Origin: a virus | Strand: one strand, 5' to 3' | IMG/VR virus record: IMGVR_UViG_3300049440_000359 | Location: 1-20,485 of that record | DNA length: 20,485 nt | Shown here: one piece after another, positions 19,496 to 20,485 of the stretch | How positions within the stretch are numbered: position 1 is the first letter of the stretch | How the letters are laid out: every line of letters begins with the position of its first letter | Notes under the pieces: generated by a model | Told to the model about the DNA's origin: nothing | The model's database searches: none | The model's input: only the letters and a program-made list of their open reading frames with translations | Program-made: the position numbers and the translations under genes

Positions 19496-20455
19496 TTAGA
19501 GGCCAATCAAGCCGGCAGCGCAAGCGTTAAACAGACCTATCGGTCTGAAGTAAGTTTTGAGGCTGTCCAAAGATCGATGGCCGGAGGTGGCCGCTATAAC
19601 GAGTGGCGAGACTCCTGCGATTCCTGCTTCGGTGATGAGGCCGGCCCTAAGCGAATGGGGTCCGCAGAGAGCCGCATCGAGTCCAGTCGCTGCGATCGAT
19701 TTTTTCACAATCTTGCCGATGGCGTTGAAGCTCAGCGGCTCCAGATCACTCTTCCGGTTGCTATCCAGCCGCGTGAACAGTGGCCCGCTCTCCGAACCTC
19801 TGATAGCCAGCCATCGATTCAGCGCCCGTACAGGACAGGTAGATTCGTTGGTTCCGCGCGGCACGGCGATCAGACGCCCGATGCTCTGCCGGTCGTTTTT
19901 TTCGCGTCTGACCAGCACGACGAATCCCTTATCGCAAAATGTGATGTCTTCCCTGCGGAGCATCGACAGATTCGATCTTCTGAGAGCACTTGCGAATCCG
20001 ACCAGCAGAAGGCCGCAATCCCTTATTGCGGGAGGCGTCCCTTTTTGGCTGAGTATGAGTGCAGCCTGGCGAAGTTCCTGGACAGCGAGAGGCCGCATCT
20101 GCCTAAGCTGCTCGCAGCGCAACCGGCGGGCCCCGCGGAGCAGCTGGCGTACCGAAGTATCCGCCGGCGACGGATAGCCTGCCCGCTCGTGCATGTAAGT
20201 GACAGCCGCAGCGCGCCGCGAAACGGTCGATACCTTTTTGCGGGTGAGTTGATCAACCAGAAAAAGCGAAAGTGTCTCGCTGGTCGCGGGCATGGGGACG
20301 CGTTCGACCCAGGCGCACCACTTACAAAAGTTTTCCCAATCGCGTTTATATCCATACTCGGTGATCGGCGCCAGTTCCGCAGCCCGCAGTCTACGGATTT
20401 CGGTACGAAGCGATTCCAGATCAGGGCGAGAGGGAATAGAGGAAATTACAGTCAC
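19496..20455 (-). CDS. int: Tyrosine recombinase / phage integrase
   Basis: 319 residues from a GTG at 20453-20455. The frame remains open through the last 30 bases of the window, so the true start could lie outside. N-terminal SAM-like core-binding domain (about 1-110: YKRDWENFCKWCAW, SLFLVDQL, VSRRAAAVTYMHERAG), then the catalytic domain with Arg159 in ALRRSNLSMLRREDI, Lys186 in RREKNDRQ, HxxR at 267-270 (PHSLRAG), His293 in SGHRSLDSLK and the nucleophile Tyr302 in TYFRP. All active-site residues are present, so it should be functional. It would integrate or excise the prophage. No excisionase is seen. It is followed by the structured non-coding region. Confidence 0.92.
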   Translation of the reverse strand: MTVISSIPSRPDLESLRTEIRRLRAAELAPITEYGYKRDWENFCKWCAWVERVPMPATSETLSLFLVDQLTRKKVSTVSRRAAAVTYMHERAGYPSPADTSVRQLLRGARRLRCEQLRQMRPLAVQELRQAALILSQKGTPPAIRDCGLLLVGFASALRRSNLSMLRREDITFCDKGFVVLVRREKNDRQSIGRLIAVPRGTNESTCPVRALNRWLAIRGSESGPLFTRLDSNRKSDLEPLSFNAIGKIVKKSIAATGLDAALCGPHSLRAGLITEAGIAGVSPLVIAATSGHRSLDSLKTYFRPIGLFNACAAGLIGL

Positions 20456-20485
20456 ATGCCCGAGTGTGGCGTAACCGACCGGGCT

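Noticed and set aside
19169-20485. Plus-strand frame open for about 439 codons to the right edge, covering the integrase in antisense
   Set aside because: Its codons are exact reverse complements of the integrase codons, a phase in which stops arise only from rare TTA, CTA and TCA codons in a GC-rich gene. The translation shows no domain, so it is most likely a shadow, although the 109 open codons before the integrase end are noted.

Overview
The window is GC-rich bacterial DNA holding most of the head and packaging module of a tailed phage, most likely an integrated prophage because a complete tyrosine recombinase lies at the right end. The host cannot be named from the sequence. High GC, telomere-like CCCANNA heptads and a CCGCAGCTTCC interspersed repeat remind me of Acidobacteriota (Solibacter-type genomes), but this is a weak guess.

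The phage genes run on the minus strand, so they read from high to low coordinates. Order: integrase (19496-20455); a 480-base non-coding stretch rich in hairpins (19013-19495); repeat element copy B (18656-18922); a plus-strand LuxR-type HTH protein with a small palindrome in front of it (18276-18641); four small genes including a two-helix membrane protein (16856-18240); terminase small subunit (16115-16666); a block of small genes with several 4-base ATGA overlaps (13327-16108); terminase large subunit (11568-13319); two plus-strand small genes (11069-11571); portal (8646-11045); six small genes including a seven-bladed YVTN beta-propeller flanked by two paralogous 96-99 aa proteins (6196-8554); a plus-strand toxin-antitoxin cassette (5349-6199); a double zinc-ribbon protein, a scaffold-like protein and a 198 aa protein (3494-5287); repeat element copy A (2715-3480); a decoration-like protein, the major capsid protein and two further structural genes, the last cut by the left edge (1-2486).

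Together, TerS and TerL would package DNA through the portal into a shell of capsid protein assembled on the scaffold-like protein. The DUF433/PIN-like/HigA cassette is a moron inserted against the direction of the operon. No lysis, replication, repressor or excisionase gene is recognisable.

The main unexplained signal is a two-copy non-coding element: a roughly 142-base conserved head, about 76% identical between copies without gaps and with mismatches spread evenly over the three codon positions, joined to an array of an 11-base repeat. In the longer array the repeat recurs every 25-34 bases with unique spacers. Copy A sits inside the structural operon just before the decoration and capsid genes. 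Copy B sits beside the integrase end. A second recurrent signal is a 7-base-period G-tract repeat placed 2-3 bases after the portal and terminase stop codons.
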